Source: Thermincola carboxydiphila
GTDB taxonomy: Bacteria > Bacillota > Thermincolia > Thermincolales > UBA2595
Direction of reading: 5' to 3'
NCBI GenBank assembly: GCA_016841325.1
Contig: JAENZJ010000021.1
Span: 1-64,000, forward strand
Length of the DNA stretch: 64,000 nt
The notes beneath the pieces are model-generated. The model was not told where the DNA came from, ran no database searches, and saw nothing but the letters and a program-made list of their open reading frames with translations. This document shows, in pieces, positions 57,333 to 64,000 of this stretch. Position 1 is the first letter of the stretch; each line of letters opens with the position of its first letter. The position numbers and the translations under genes are program-made.

Positions 57333-57644
57333 ATGTTGCCTGAAGTGCATGTCCATAGCTACAGCGGCGTAAGTACGTGTAATGACGGTCATTCCCATCT
57401 GGTAACAGGTGTCAGCAGTCCCGCCATTCTTCTGGCAAACGGGTCACATGTCCATTTGATTCAGGGTCGCTCAAGCTTCCAGGATAATCACTACCATGAA
57501 TATTGTGTTTACTCCGGTCCGAATATAGACCTTCCGGGAGGATATCATGTCCATCCCATCGCTTTCAGGACCACATTTGATGATGGTCACCTGCATGCTT
57601 TTATCGGGTATGACCAGGCATCCATGTATGAAGAATATATGTAA
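57333..57644 (+). CDS. YmaF-like histidine-rich protein
   Basis: 103 residues from ATG 57333, behind AAAGGGGGGATTT. Regularly spaced His residues occur in repeats such as HVHSYSGVSTCNDGHSHLVTG, GSHVHLIQGR, NHYHEYCVYSG, GYHVHPIAF and GHLHAFIG. The pattern suits the YmaF family and suggests metal binding (inference). No signal peptide. A terminator follows. Confidence 0.8.
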   Translation: MLPEVHVHSYSGVSTCNDGHSHLVTGVSSPAILLANGSHVHLIQGRSSFQDNHYHEYCVYSGPNIDLPGGYHVHPIAFRTTFDDGHLHAFIGYDQASMYEEYM

Positions 57645-57655
57645 CTGTCTTTTTG

Positions 57656-57695
57656 ATGACTGCCACAGGCAATAACTGCTAATGGCAGTCATTAT
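57656..57695. terminator. Terminator after the YmaF-like gene
   Basis: ATGACTGCCA (57656-57665) pairs with TGGCAGTCAT (57683-57692), followed by TATTTTA. It may act in both directions. Confidence 0.8.
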
Positions 57696-57782
57696 TTTAG
57701 GTTGCCCTGCCTTTCTGCTATCAGCACACAACTGTAAAATTCGCTGTCAGGGCATTAATTTCCTGCCCCCTGGGTTTCCCGG

Positions 57783-58595
57783 TCAGTCCAGACCGGGCAG
57801 GCCCTGCTTGTCAACTAAAGATACTGCGTATTTTTTGCATCCACTGCGGCAAATGCCGCACCCGTAACACTTATTTGGATTTATATAGCACTTTTTATTA
57901 GATATCGAATACTCAACGGCTCCAAATTGACAAAGCCGCTGACAGTTACGGCAGCCTGTACATTCGTTGGCATTTATGGCTGCAATGTATTCCCCTTTAA
58001 ACATGATTTCCAGCAAGTCCGAACTCACCTGAACCCTATATGCCAGACAATCGTGGTCACAATTGCAGATCGCCCCTATAAAGGGGGTCTGAAAGGTCCA
58101 CACTGAATGTACCAGTCCTTCACGGTCAAACTTCCGCAAAAGCCCTTTGGCCTCCTGAGCAGATATGGTTTCCAGACTGGCCCGGAGGTCGGAATAGTCA
58201 TTGATCATACCCTCAGGGTCAATACCCAGCATCAGACAATACCGGGCATCATTTATACCGGTGGTAACACTTCTGCACACACAGGCAATTCGGGTTACGG
58301 AATGGACCATGTCGATAATCCGCTCTGCATCCTCAACAGGGACAACCTGTCCAAAGTGCCTTTTCTTCATACCGGCAGTTCCCATTTTGCGAATAAACCG
58401 GTATACCACAGCAGGCATTTTTCTTTTGGCCCACTCCAGTTTGGCCAGATTTGAGGCGGCAGTACGCTGAATATTTGGGATAAAATCCCTGATATATTTC
58501 TGGCGGTTGTTTTGGACCAGCATTTCTTTGGAGTAATTATCCATAACCTCATACCACTTCTTGCCTTCACCATGCTTTATACAAAACTCACACAA
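57783..58595 (-). CDS. Iron-sulfur protein with two C-terminal 4Fe-4S clusters
   Basis: 270 residues from TTG 58595 behind GGGGAGGACC. The C-terminus has two ferredoxin clusters: CTGCRNCQRLC (about 215-225) and CYGCGICRSGC (about 245-255). Earlier Cys sites are MCEFC at the start, IACVCRSV (about 115) and ICNCDHDC (about 177-183). It resembles uncharacterised clostridial proteins with a helical N-terminal region and ferredoxin tail. An electron-transfer role is likely, but no partner gene is beside it. Confidence 0.75.
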   Translation of the reverse strand: MCEFCIKHGEGKKWYEVMDNYSKEMLVQNNRQKYIRDFIPNIQRTAASNLAKLEWAKRKMPAVVYRFIRKMGTAGMKKRHFGQVVPVEDAERIIDMVHSVTRIACVCRSVTTGINDARYCLMLGIDPEGMINDYSDLRASLETISAQEAKGLLRKFDREGLVHSVWTFQTPFIGAICNCDHDCLAYRVQVSSDLLEIMFKGEYIAAINANECTGCRNCQRLCQFGAVEYSISNKKCYINPNKCYGCGICRSGCKKYAVSLVDKQGLPGLD

Positions 58596-58753
58596 TTTCC
58601 GGTCCTCCCCGTTCTTTACAAATCATCTTCCCTGTTCATCTCACCGTCAATTCACGGGAAATTATTGTATTTTTTATAATGGCAGTAATATAATGAATTA
58701 TCCCGGCAGATACCGGCACTTCCTTTTATCGAGACGAAAGGAGGAAATTAAAA

Positions 58754-59464
58754 ATGAATAAAGTCCAAAAACTGATATTATCAGTTTTTTTACCCATGAC
58801 CGGGCTCTTTATTGCCCTGGATAATTTTTTCCCCGGAGCTCCTTATGTAAACTATATTAAATTCGTTACCATAATTACCCTTTTCCTGATAACATTAGGA
58901 ATTAACAAAAAATATCCTGAACAAAAAATACTGACGGTCGCAATGTTCTTTGTAGTGGCAGGGGACTTCTTTTTAGTTTTCTGTAAAACTTACTTCGCTT
59001 CAGAAAAATTTCCGCTTTATGGAGTTTTAAGTTTTTCAGCCGCCTATCTATTGGTCATCCTTGCCTTTCAAAAGAACTTTAAAATTGGCAGATTCGAGGC
59101 TGCTGCCGCGCTGCCGGTTTTGATAATAACTGTCCCGGTGGTTATTATTCTGCTGCCCTTTGTAAGCGGACTGATTAAATACGGGCTTTTAATCTTCATC
59201 TTTGTTCTTTGTTACTGTTCATGGACCTGTATTTGCACCTTGTCCAGAGGCTATTTTGCCCCCCGAAGTTCGCATCGCATCGCATTGGCCGGATTCCTGA
59301 TGCTGATATGTGACCTGGGAGTTGGCCTCTCTTCTTTCCATCCCTGTTTTAACGGGACCTTTGTCCCCCTAATAAAAAATATTATCTGGGGGTCATACAT
59401 ACCGGCCTGGACTCTTATTGCCGTTACCATCGCGGAGAAGAACCTGTGCCGGACTCTTCACTAA
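58754..59464 (+). CDS. YhhN-like polytopic membrane protein
   Basis: 236 residues with about seven to eight transmembrane segments and very little soluble sequence. MFFVVAGDFFLVFCKTYF (about 75-92) and LICDLGVGLSS (about 193-203) hold the intramembrane acidic residues seen in the YhhN/TMEM86 family, whose animal members hydrolyse lysoplasmalogen. The bacterial function is uncertain. GGAGGAAATTAAAA precedes ATG 58754. Confidence 0.7.
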   Translation: MNKVQKLILSVFLPMTGLFIALDNFFPGAPYVNYIKFVTIITLFLITLGINKKYPEQKILTVAMFFVVAGDFFLVFCKTYFASEKFPLYGVLSFSAAYLLVILAFQKNFKIGRFEAAAALPVLIITVPVVIILLPFVSGLIKYGLLIFIFVLCYCSWTCICTLSRGYFAPRSSHRIALAGFLMLICDLGVGLSSFHPCFNGTFVPLIKNIIWGSYIPAWTLIAVTIAEKNLCRTLH

Positions 59465-59575
59465 AAAGGCTGAACCATCCCATAGTCCTGAATCCTTCAC
59501 TGCCCTCATATAAACATTATAATTGTCCTTGGATACAGTTAAGCCCTGCAGATTAAAAAATGTAAATATTAACGC

Positions 59576-59605
59576 TTGAAAAAATACTATGACTCATTGT
59601 ATTAT
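59576..59605 (+). promoter_or_regulatory. Promoter of the small lipoprotein gene
   Basis: TTGAAA (59576-59581) and TATTAT (59600-59605) with an 18-bp spacer, 51 bp before ATG 59656. Confidence 0.65.
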
Positions 59606-59655
59606 TGCTATTGACTGTAGTCTTAATTCTCCAACCAGATCTAAGGAGGTCTCAG

Positions 59656-59958
59656 ATGAAAAAATTTCTGCTTGCCTTATTAACGGTTTCTTTGCTGCTG
59701 CTTGTGGGGTGCAGCTCAGGTATTGATTCGGTTGGTTCAAACATTCCCTCAGGGGACGATTGTGCAGAAAATCTTGCTTATCTGCAGTCCGGCGTTGATA
59801 TGTATGCGGAAAGTTTAGGCCAGTATCCCACTGATGTTGAACAGCTTCTGGAGTCTAAGGAAGGTAAAGGACCCTTCGTTGAAGTGATTCCGGAATGCCC
59901 TACCGGCAATCAATATGTAATTGAAAACGGGACCGTTAAAGAAGCTCCAAAGCAGTAA
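59656..59958 (+). CDS. Small lipoprotein with GspG-like C-terminal region
   Basis: 100 residues from ATG 59656, behind TAAGGAGGTCTCAG. MKKFLLALLTVSLLLLVGC is a signal peptide with lipobox (LVGC). The mature part, LQSGVDMYAESLGQYPTDVEQLLESK and ECPTGNQYVI, has the look of the soluble part of type II pseudopilins (GspG 'Y-P-T-x-x-x-L'). A lipid anchor replaces the pilin helix, so it is not an ordinary pseudopilin. A terminator follows directly. Confidence 0.7.
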   Translation: MKKFLLALLTVSLLLLVGCSSGIDSVGSNIPSGDDCAENLAYLQSGVDMYAESLGQYPTDVEQLLESKEGKGPFVEVIPECPTGNQYVIENGTVKEAPKQ

Positions 59959-59969
59959 AACCATTACCG

Positions 59970-60002
59970 GAGATTAGTAAAATTTACTAATCTCTTTTTT
60001 TC
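59970..60002 (+). terminator. Intrinsic terminator of the small lipoprotein gene
   Basis: GAGATTAGTAAA pairs with TTTACTAATCTC, followed by eight T. Confidence 0.92.
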
Positions 60003-60196
60003 CGCGAAATTAGCTGGCAGCTAATTTTTTTAATAACCGCTGCCGTACTCTCAATCTGTGTTCACCGTAGTGGAGAAATAGTAATCATCATAAAAACAGC
60101 CAGATTGAGTCCAATTACTGTGTTATTCAGTCTCATAATTCCACATCCCATCACACATACAGGTAAATATAATTTCCCGGGTCATTACCTCATCAT

Positions 60197-60955
60197 TTAT
60201 GTAACAGAGCGCCCTAGCCGAAAAAGTCTGATAGTAAACATAATCATCCATGTCAAAACTAATAATCCACCCGGTGCGGCAACCATTACAGCTATATTCT
60301 TTATTGCCGGAACAAAAGTCACCAAAATCACGTAAACCAATATCAGTAATCCCCCTGATATCCCCACATATCCTGTTGGCCTGCTAAAAACTCCACCCTT
60401 TAGCATCCCAAATGCCATCACCAGACTCCCTGCTGCCGGTAAAAAATAGCCCGCAAAAGCACCGGGGCTCCCGTGGGCGCCTCTCGCTACCATTGCCTCA
60501 CCCGCTGCTGCAATCAAAATTTTTTGTCCTTCCGTTGTCGCAGCTGCGTACTTACTGCTTAATTCAAGTATGGGAAGAGCCGCATTATTTGTGATAAAGG
60601 CTGCTGCCCCGATAAAATAAATTACCATTGCCAGCAATGTATAAGCAAGACTAGCTCGGCGATGGGCAGCACAAAGAGCGAAATATGTTGGTACCATAAG
60701 GATGGTAGTAAAATAATTCAACATATCCAGATTATAAAGACCAAGCAGCCAATTGTCCTGAAACTGAGCAAACTTTTCAATTGCGGTGTGAGGCACTGCC
60801 GATAAATCGCCTCCGGTAACAGTTCCTATAATGATATCAAATATAGTTGAAATTATAACAACGAGGGCTGTTACAGCACCAAAAGTATAAATATTCTTCC
60901 ACTGTTGCTCAGTGCTTTCATTTTTGTCAGAATGATAATTTTTTGGCAAAGACAA
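60197..60955 (-). CDS. DUF4386-like membrane protein
   Basis: 252 residues with six to seven transmembrane helices: about 26-48, 70-90, 105-130 and four more in the second half. Layout and NLDMLNYFTTILMVPTYFAL match the DUF4386 type of uncharacterised membrane proteins. TTG 60955 is preceded by GGGGGAAGG. Role unknown. Confidence 0.65.
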   Translation of the reverse strand: MSLPKNYHSDKNESTEQQWKNIYTFGAVTALVVIISTIFDIIIGTVTGGDLSAVPHTAIEKFAQFQDNWLLGLYNLDMLNYFTTILMVPTYFALCAAHRRASLAYTLLAMVIYFIGAAAFITNNAALPILELSSKYAAATTEGQKILIAAAGEAMVARGAHGSPGAFAGYFLPAAGSLVMAFGMLKGGVFSRPTGYVGISGGLLILVYVILVTFVPAIKNIAVMVAAPGGLLVLTWMIMFTIRLFRLGRSVT

Positions 60956-60995
60956 TTATCCTTCCCCCTTTTTGTGTTTTAGCAGCACCAATCAA

Positions 60996-61247
60996 CTAGA
61001 TTTCGGGTTTTTCAATTTCGTCCTTCCACTGAGTGACTAGCTCTTTTAACTCAAGAACTGCATTTCTCAGTTGTTCCTGAGAAGCGCCGGGGTTTTCTTT
61101 TATCCGGTCTTCCATACCCTGAATAAGTCTTTCATTGACTATTTTCTCCAGCAATAAATCCTGCATTTCCGGTGGAATGTCGGAATCCCTGGTCTTAAAA
61201 TAAAATTTCCGAAAAGCCCGCTTTAATTGTTCCATAGATTTATCCAT
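60996..61247 (-). CDS. Small helical protein of unknown function
   Basis: 83 residues from ATG 61247, behind GAAAGGGTGATTCTA; the frame is open for seven further codons. It is strongly charged and helical (MEQLKRAFRKFYFKT, LRNAVLELKELVTQWKDEIE). No family recognised. It lies 40 bp upstream of the DUF4386-like gene on the same strand, so the two may share a transcript. Confidence 0.6.
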   Translation of the reverse strand: MDKSMEQLKRAFRKFYFKTRDSDIPPEMQDLLLEKIVNERLIQGMEDRIKENPGASQEQLRNAVLELKELVTQWKDEIEKPEI

Positions 61248-61341
61248 TAGAATCACCCTTTCCGGCAAATTATTTTATAAATAATTCTGTTGAAATCTTT
61301 GCATAATAATAGACAGTGTGAAATGAAAGAAGGTTTTAAAT

Positions 61342-61585
61342 ATGAGTGATTGGTTAATTCCTTATATCACATTTAATGGGAATTTTTATTCATGCTGAAT
61401 TAAGAAAAGATGGTAATGTAATCCGGTTTTCAGACACCTTTCCCGGCGCTCTGTACAGTTAGGGAAATAATATTTCATTTTCATTAGAGTTCGATACCAA
61501 CTTGGAATCATATGGCAGCTTAGATGAACCATGACAGCTATATCAGGCCGCTCTGGTCTATAGGTGGTTTTTTCAGATAAATTAC
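61342..61585 (+). pseudogene. Decayed VOC/PhnB-like gene
   Basis: Translation gives pieces of a glyoxalase/PhnB-fold protein. MSDWLIPYITFNGN in one frame starts at ATG 61342. After a shift, IHAELRKDGNVIRFSDTFPG continues in another frame up to a TAG. In that same frame NNISFSLEFDTNLESYGSLD follows before a TGA. These match the family's opening (IPYLTFNGN), middle (HA.L...G..I.FSD.FPG) and later strand, with about 40 residues missing between the first two. At least one frameshift/deletion and two stops make it non-functional. Confidence 0.75.
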
Positions 61586-61606
61586 CATATACAAGGAGAA
61601 TGAGTT

Positions 61607-61813
61607 ATGGCTAATAAAAAAGTTAAGCAAACTATCCCTCTCGGTGATACTATTCCCGGGCCAGGCACCCTTCAGGTAACTATTATATCCGGCGACAGGA
61701 GTGATGATATTCCTTCGATAGAAATTGATGAAGAAAATGATTATATAGGAAATGGTACTGCTCAGGATGTTGGCTCAACTCCATTGACACCAGACCGTAA
61801 AAGCACCATTTGA
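61607..61813 (+). CDS. Short acidic protein of unknown function
   Basis: 68 residues behind ACAAGGAGAATGAGTT. It contains GPGTLQVTIISGDRSDDIPS and is acidic and polar, with no signal peptide. It directly follows the VOC pseudogene. No family recognised. Confidence 0.55.
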   Translation: MANKKVKQTIPLGDTIPGPGTLQVTIISGDRSDDIPSIEIDEENDYIGNGTAQDVGSTPLTPDRKSTI

Positions 61814-62057
61814 TGATTTTTCTCTTGACCATTAACGGCGTCATCAGCAAATTAAACAAAGTTAGCTGACAGTTTTCCTCCACAGGACCTTATTACCTGT
61901 TTTAATTTATTCAATGACGGGAGTGCATTAACACATTCATACCCACCACATGTACAGACTGCAAAAATGTGCAGTGAATCAATATTAAACCTCCAAACAG
62001 TAAGCTAATATAATACAAACCTTACCCCCAAACCTTCGGGTAAACGAGGTGATATGC

Positions 62058-62786
62058 CTAAACCGGTAAAACCGAGATAATATAGCCACCGGCAATTAAG
62101 CTTATTAGATTTGCGACAAAAGCATAAATAAAGATACGGCTTTTTTTATGTTCCCTAATGAAAATGGGAAACGCAATCATTTCAACAGCAAACACAAAAA
62201 CCTCTCCTACTAATAGACTTAAAATCAAATAGCTCGGCATAAGTGAACCTCCGCTATCTAACCAAACATTCAATGCCCCCTGTGTAACCAGGTTTATAGC
62301 GAGAAATATAAGCCAACTTCTCTTTTGCCTAAACCTAAAGAGCCAGAAAATGATGCCTTCAAGCAAAAGCGTAAGTAGTAACCGTATTGACACTAAGAGC
62401 ACTGAGCGAAATGAATATTTTCCGGGTGTAAGCTCACGATTTGATATATCCAGGGTAACTACGTTATTATAACGCTGCAAGGGTGCATCGAGCGTAAGAT
62501 TAAAGCTTTCCCCATTTGTGTTGACCCTGAACGTATACTCGCCGCCGGCCTGCATATGTCGCGAATAAAAGACATAATATCCTTCCCATGCGACCCGCCG
62601 AACTATCGCTTCTGGTTGATTTTCATTGGATACCATTACAATTGAAAGGTCATCTGGCGGATTGTTAACGAGTATAACCATCGATGGCGGTTCCGCAGAA
62701 TTTGCCGAGACTATTGCAGGCAGTATTGATATCATCAACACACATAACACTATAACAAATGTTAGTCGCTTAACAGTTTTGTTCAT
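62058..62786 (-). CDS. Membrane protein with signal peptide and extracytoplasmic domain
   Basis: 242 residues from ATG 62786, behind GGGGAG; the 32 extra open codons upstream lack a site. A signal peptide (FVIVLCVLMISILPAIVSA) precedes an exported beta-type domain of about 85 residues (YYVFYSRHMQAGGEYTFRVN). Four transmembrane helices fill residues about 120-240. No family recognised. It is transcribed away from the MarR-GNAT gene, about 195 bp apart. Confidence 0.65.
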   Translation of the reverse strand: MNKTVKRLTFVIVLCVLMISILPAIVSANSAEPPSMVILVNNPPDDLSIVMVSNENQPEAIVRRVAWEGYYVFYSRHMQAGGEYTFRVNTNGESFNLTLDAPLQRYNNVVTLDISNRELTPGKYSFRSVLLVSIRLLLTLLLEGIIFWLFRFRQKRSWLIFLAINLVTQGALNVWLDSGGSLMPSYLILSLLVGEVFVFAVEMIAFPIFIREHKKSRIFIYAFVANLISLIAGGYIISVLPV

Positions 62787-62929
62787 ATATAGACTCCCCA
62801 CTAACTCCACATAAAATGGCGCGGTTACTTTTCTACAAACTCTGATGCTTACCGGTTGGTCAGACGATGTGTTTCGGCTCACTCGAAGGAAATTATGACT
62901 CCCTTATTTCGCCGCCTGGCAGGAATATT

Positions 62930-62959
62930 GTTGACTTTGTCAACTAATTTTGTTACTCT
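62930..62959 (+). promoter_or_regulatory. MarR-type operator overlapping the promoter
   Basis: GTTGACTTTGTCAAC at 62930-62944 is a perfect palindrome (6-bp arms, 3-bp centre). It contains the -35 hexamer TTGACT (62931-62936); TACTCT (62954-62959) follows at 17 bp as a weak -10. The MarR-GNAT gene starts at 62981, so autorepression is likely. Confidence 0.75.
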
Positions 62960-62980
62960 TTCCTCGAGGGAGGGATTAAA

Positions 62981-63895
62981 ATGAATATTGTACATAAAGT
63001 AAGGGAGTTTAACAGGTATTATACAAATATACTTGGTTTGCTTGACAGACACATTTTGGACAGCCCATTTTCTTTAACCGAAGCCCGTGTTTTGTTTGAA
63101 ATCGGAAACCGAAACAATTGTTCTGCACGCACCCTGGTACAGGAATTGAACCTGGACCGTGGTTATTTAAGCAGAATAATAAATCGTTTTCAGAAACAAA
63201 AGTTAATTAAACGCATTAAATCGAATGATGATAGCCGTGTTTTTCACCTGGAATTAACTGATAAAGGTCTCACTGTAATGAATCAGTTAGGTGAATCCTC
63301 TGATAACCAAATCGAAAACCTTCTCAAAGCTTTTTCAGAAGAAGATAAATTTATGTTGTCATATCATATGGACTGTATTGTCCGGCTCCTCGAGAATAAA
63401 CAGGCGTCTGCAAGCATCGGTATAAGGCACGCAAAAACCGGAGATTTGGGCTACGTTATATATAGGCATGGCATCTTGTACAGTCAGGAGTATGGTTTTG
63501 ATTCTTCTTTTGAAGAATATGTTCTACAGGGGCTGGCCAAGTATGTTGAAAACTACAATCCTGCTCTGGACCGTATTTGGGTAGCGGAGTTTAATGGCTG
63601 CATAGCCGGCTCTATTGCTATAGTGCATGTAAGTCCCGATACAGCGCAACTACGCTGGTTTCTTGTTGAACCCAAATTTCGGAACCTTGGTCTGGGTAAA
63701 AGGTTGGTGAAAGAAGCAATTGAGTTTTGCAAGCCCCGTTATAAAAACATCTATCTTTGGACTCTAAGTTCTCTTGATTCTGCAAGATATCTGTATAAAA
63801 GCTTCGGCTTTAACCCTGTTGAGGAGAGTTCTCATTTTATCTGGGGTAAACATTTAACTGAGGAAAAATGGGTCTTAAACAATATCTCAGCTTAA
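62981..63895 (+). CDS. MarR-GNAT fusion regulator
   Basis: 304 residues. Residues 1-140 are a MarR winged helix (TEARVLFEIGNRNNCSARTL, LNLDRGYLSRIINRFQKQKL, DDSRVFHLELTDKG). Residues about 150-300 are a GNAT acetyltransferase: IRHAKTGDLGYVIYRHGILYSQEY at its opening, EPKFRNLGLGKRLVKEAIEF for acetyl-CoA binding, and SARYLYKSFGFNPVEE at the end. The fusion is a known type in Firmicutes and Actinobacteria; the acetylated substrate is unknown. It likely represses its own promoter through the GTTGAC palindrome. GAGGGAGGG precedes ATG 62981. Confidence 0.92.
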   Translation: MNIVHKVREFNRYYTNILGLLDRHILDSPFSLTEARVLFEIGNRNNCSARTLVQELNLDRGYLSRIINRFQKQKLIKRIKSNDDSRVFHLELTDKGLTVMNQLGESSDNQIENLLKAFSEEDKFMLSYHMDCIVRLLENKQASASIGIRHAKTGDLGYVIYRHGILYSQEYGFDSSFEEYVLQGLAKYVENYNPALDRIWVAEFNGCIAGSIAIVHVSPDTAQLRWFLVEPKFRNLGLGKRLVKEAIEFCKPRYKNIYLWTLSSLDSARYLYKSFGFNPVEESSHFIWGKHLTEEKWVLNNISA

Positions 63896-64000
63896 CCTTG
63901 AATATTAATTTCATAGTTAATGCAGAGTCATCCTTTTGATTTTCCCATTACGAATTTTTTGTCCCTCATCCTTCTGCCTCCAGACCGTTTCCTCCGTTGT

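Noticed and set aside
59656-59958. Type II secretion pseudopilin
   Set aside because: It has a lipobox rather than a pilin leader and no secretion genes nearby.

Overview
The window reads as the chromosome of a low-to-mid-GC, strictly anaerobic Gram-positive bacterium, most likely a clostridial Firmicute of the Peptococcaceae / Desulfotomaculum type. This is inferred from strong AGGAGG-type ribosome sites with many GTG/TTG starts, an S-layer-homology protein, c-di-AMP and c-di-GMP riboswitches, an indirect-amidation gatCAB operon, an aldehyde:ferredoxin oxidoreductase and a family-57 branching enzyme. No rRNA or tRNA gene and no CRISPR array was seen.

Layout. 1-4.2 kb: the end of a glycosidase-like gene, a LysM-type lipoprotein, a c-di-AMP riboswitch with terminator ahead of a cation/proton antiporter, and an rRNA uracil methyltransferase. 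4.3-8 kb: two genes of unknown function and a minus-strand trio of membrane proteins (two CPBP proteases). 8.1-21 kb: an alpha-glucan block: GH15 glucoamylase-like enzyme, DUF4912 protein, GH57 branching enzyme, SLH surface protein, GT4 glycosyltransferase with a sugar-nucleotidyltransferase/phosphomannomutase fusion, and a stand-alone starch-binding module. A second such module lies at 28.9 kb. 20-25 kb: a lipoprotein under a c-di-GMP-I riboswitch, isocitrate dehydrogenase, a homocitrate/Re-citrate synthase-type enzyme and a cytoplasmic trypsin-like protease. 25.5-35 kb: gatCAB, a DUF3343 protein, an iron alcohol dehydrogenase-AOR operon, and a DUF2087 regulator with a condensation-fold acyltransferase. 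35-41.5 kb: pcrA-ligA, a zincin-like protein and a MerR regulator with a classic 19-bp-spaced promoter.

41.6 to about 55.8 kb is a visibly AT-rich insertion. Its left, minus-strand half carries a large serine recombinase, a TnpW-like protein, a lone HK97-type capsid protein and a P4-type primase-helicase. This gene set suggests a phage-satellite or transposon hybrid. Its right, plus-strand half carries a Cro/CI regulator and a tight five-gene operon: a protein with three RNAP alpha-CTD-like repeats plus a sigma-70 region-4-like segment, a PLD-nuclease/SF2-helicase fusion, a 58-residue protein, a DndD-like SMC ATPase and a small protein resembling phosphorothioation-associated proteins. No DNA-modification gene accompanies it. 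It is the best candidate here for an undescribed defence system.

55.8-64 kb returns to host-like sequence: GNAT and methyltransferase genes with a small coupled ORF, a YmaF-like protein, a ferredoxin-type protein, a YhhN-like membrane protein, small lipoproteins and membrane proteins, a decayed VOC/PhnB gene, and a MarR-GNAT fusion regulator with a perfect operator palindrome over its own promoter.
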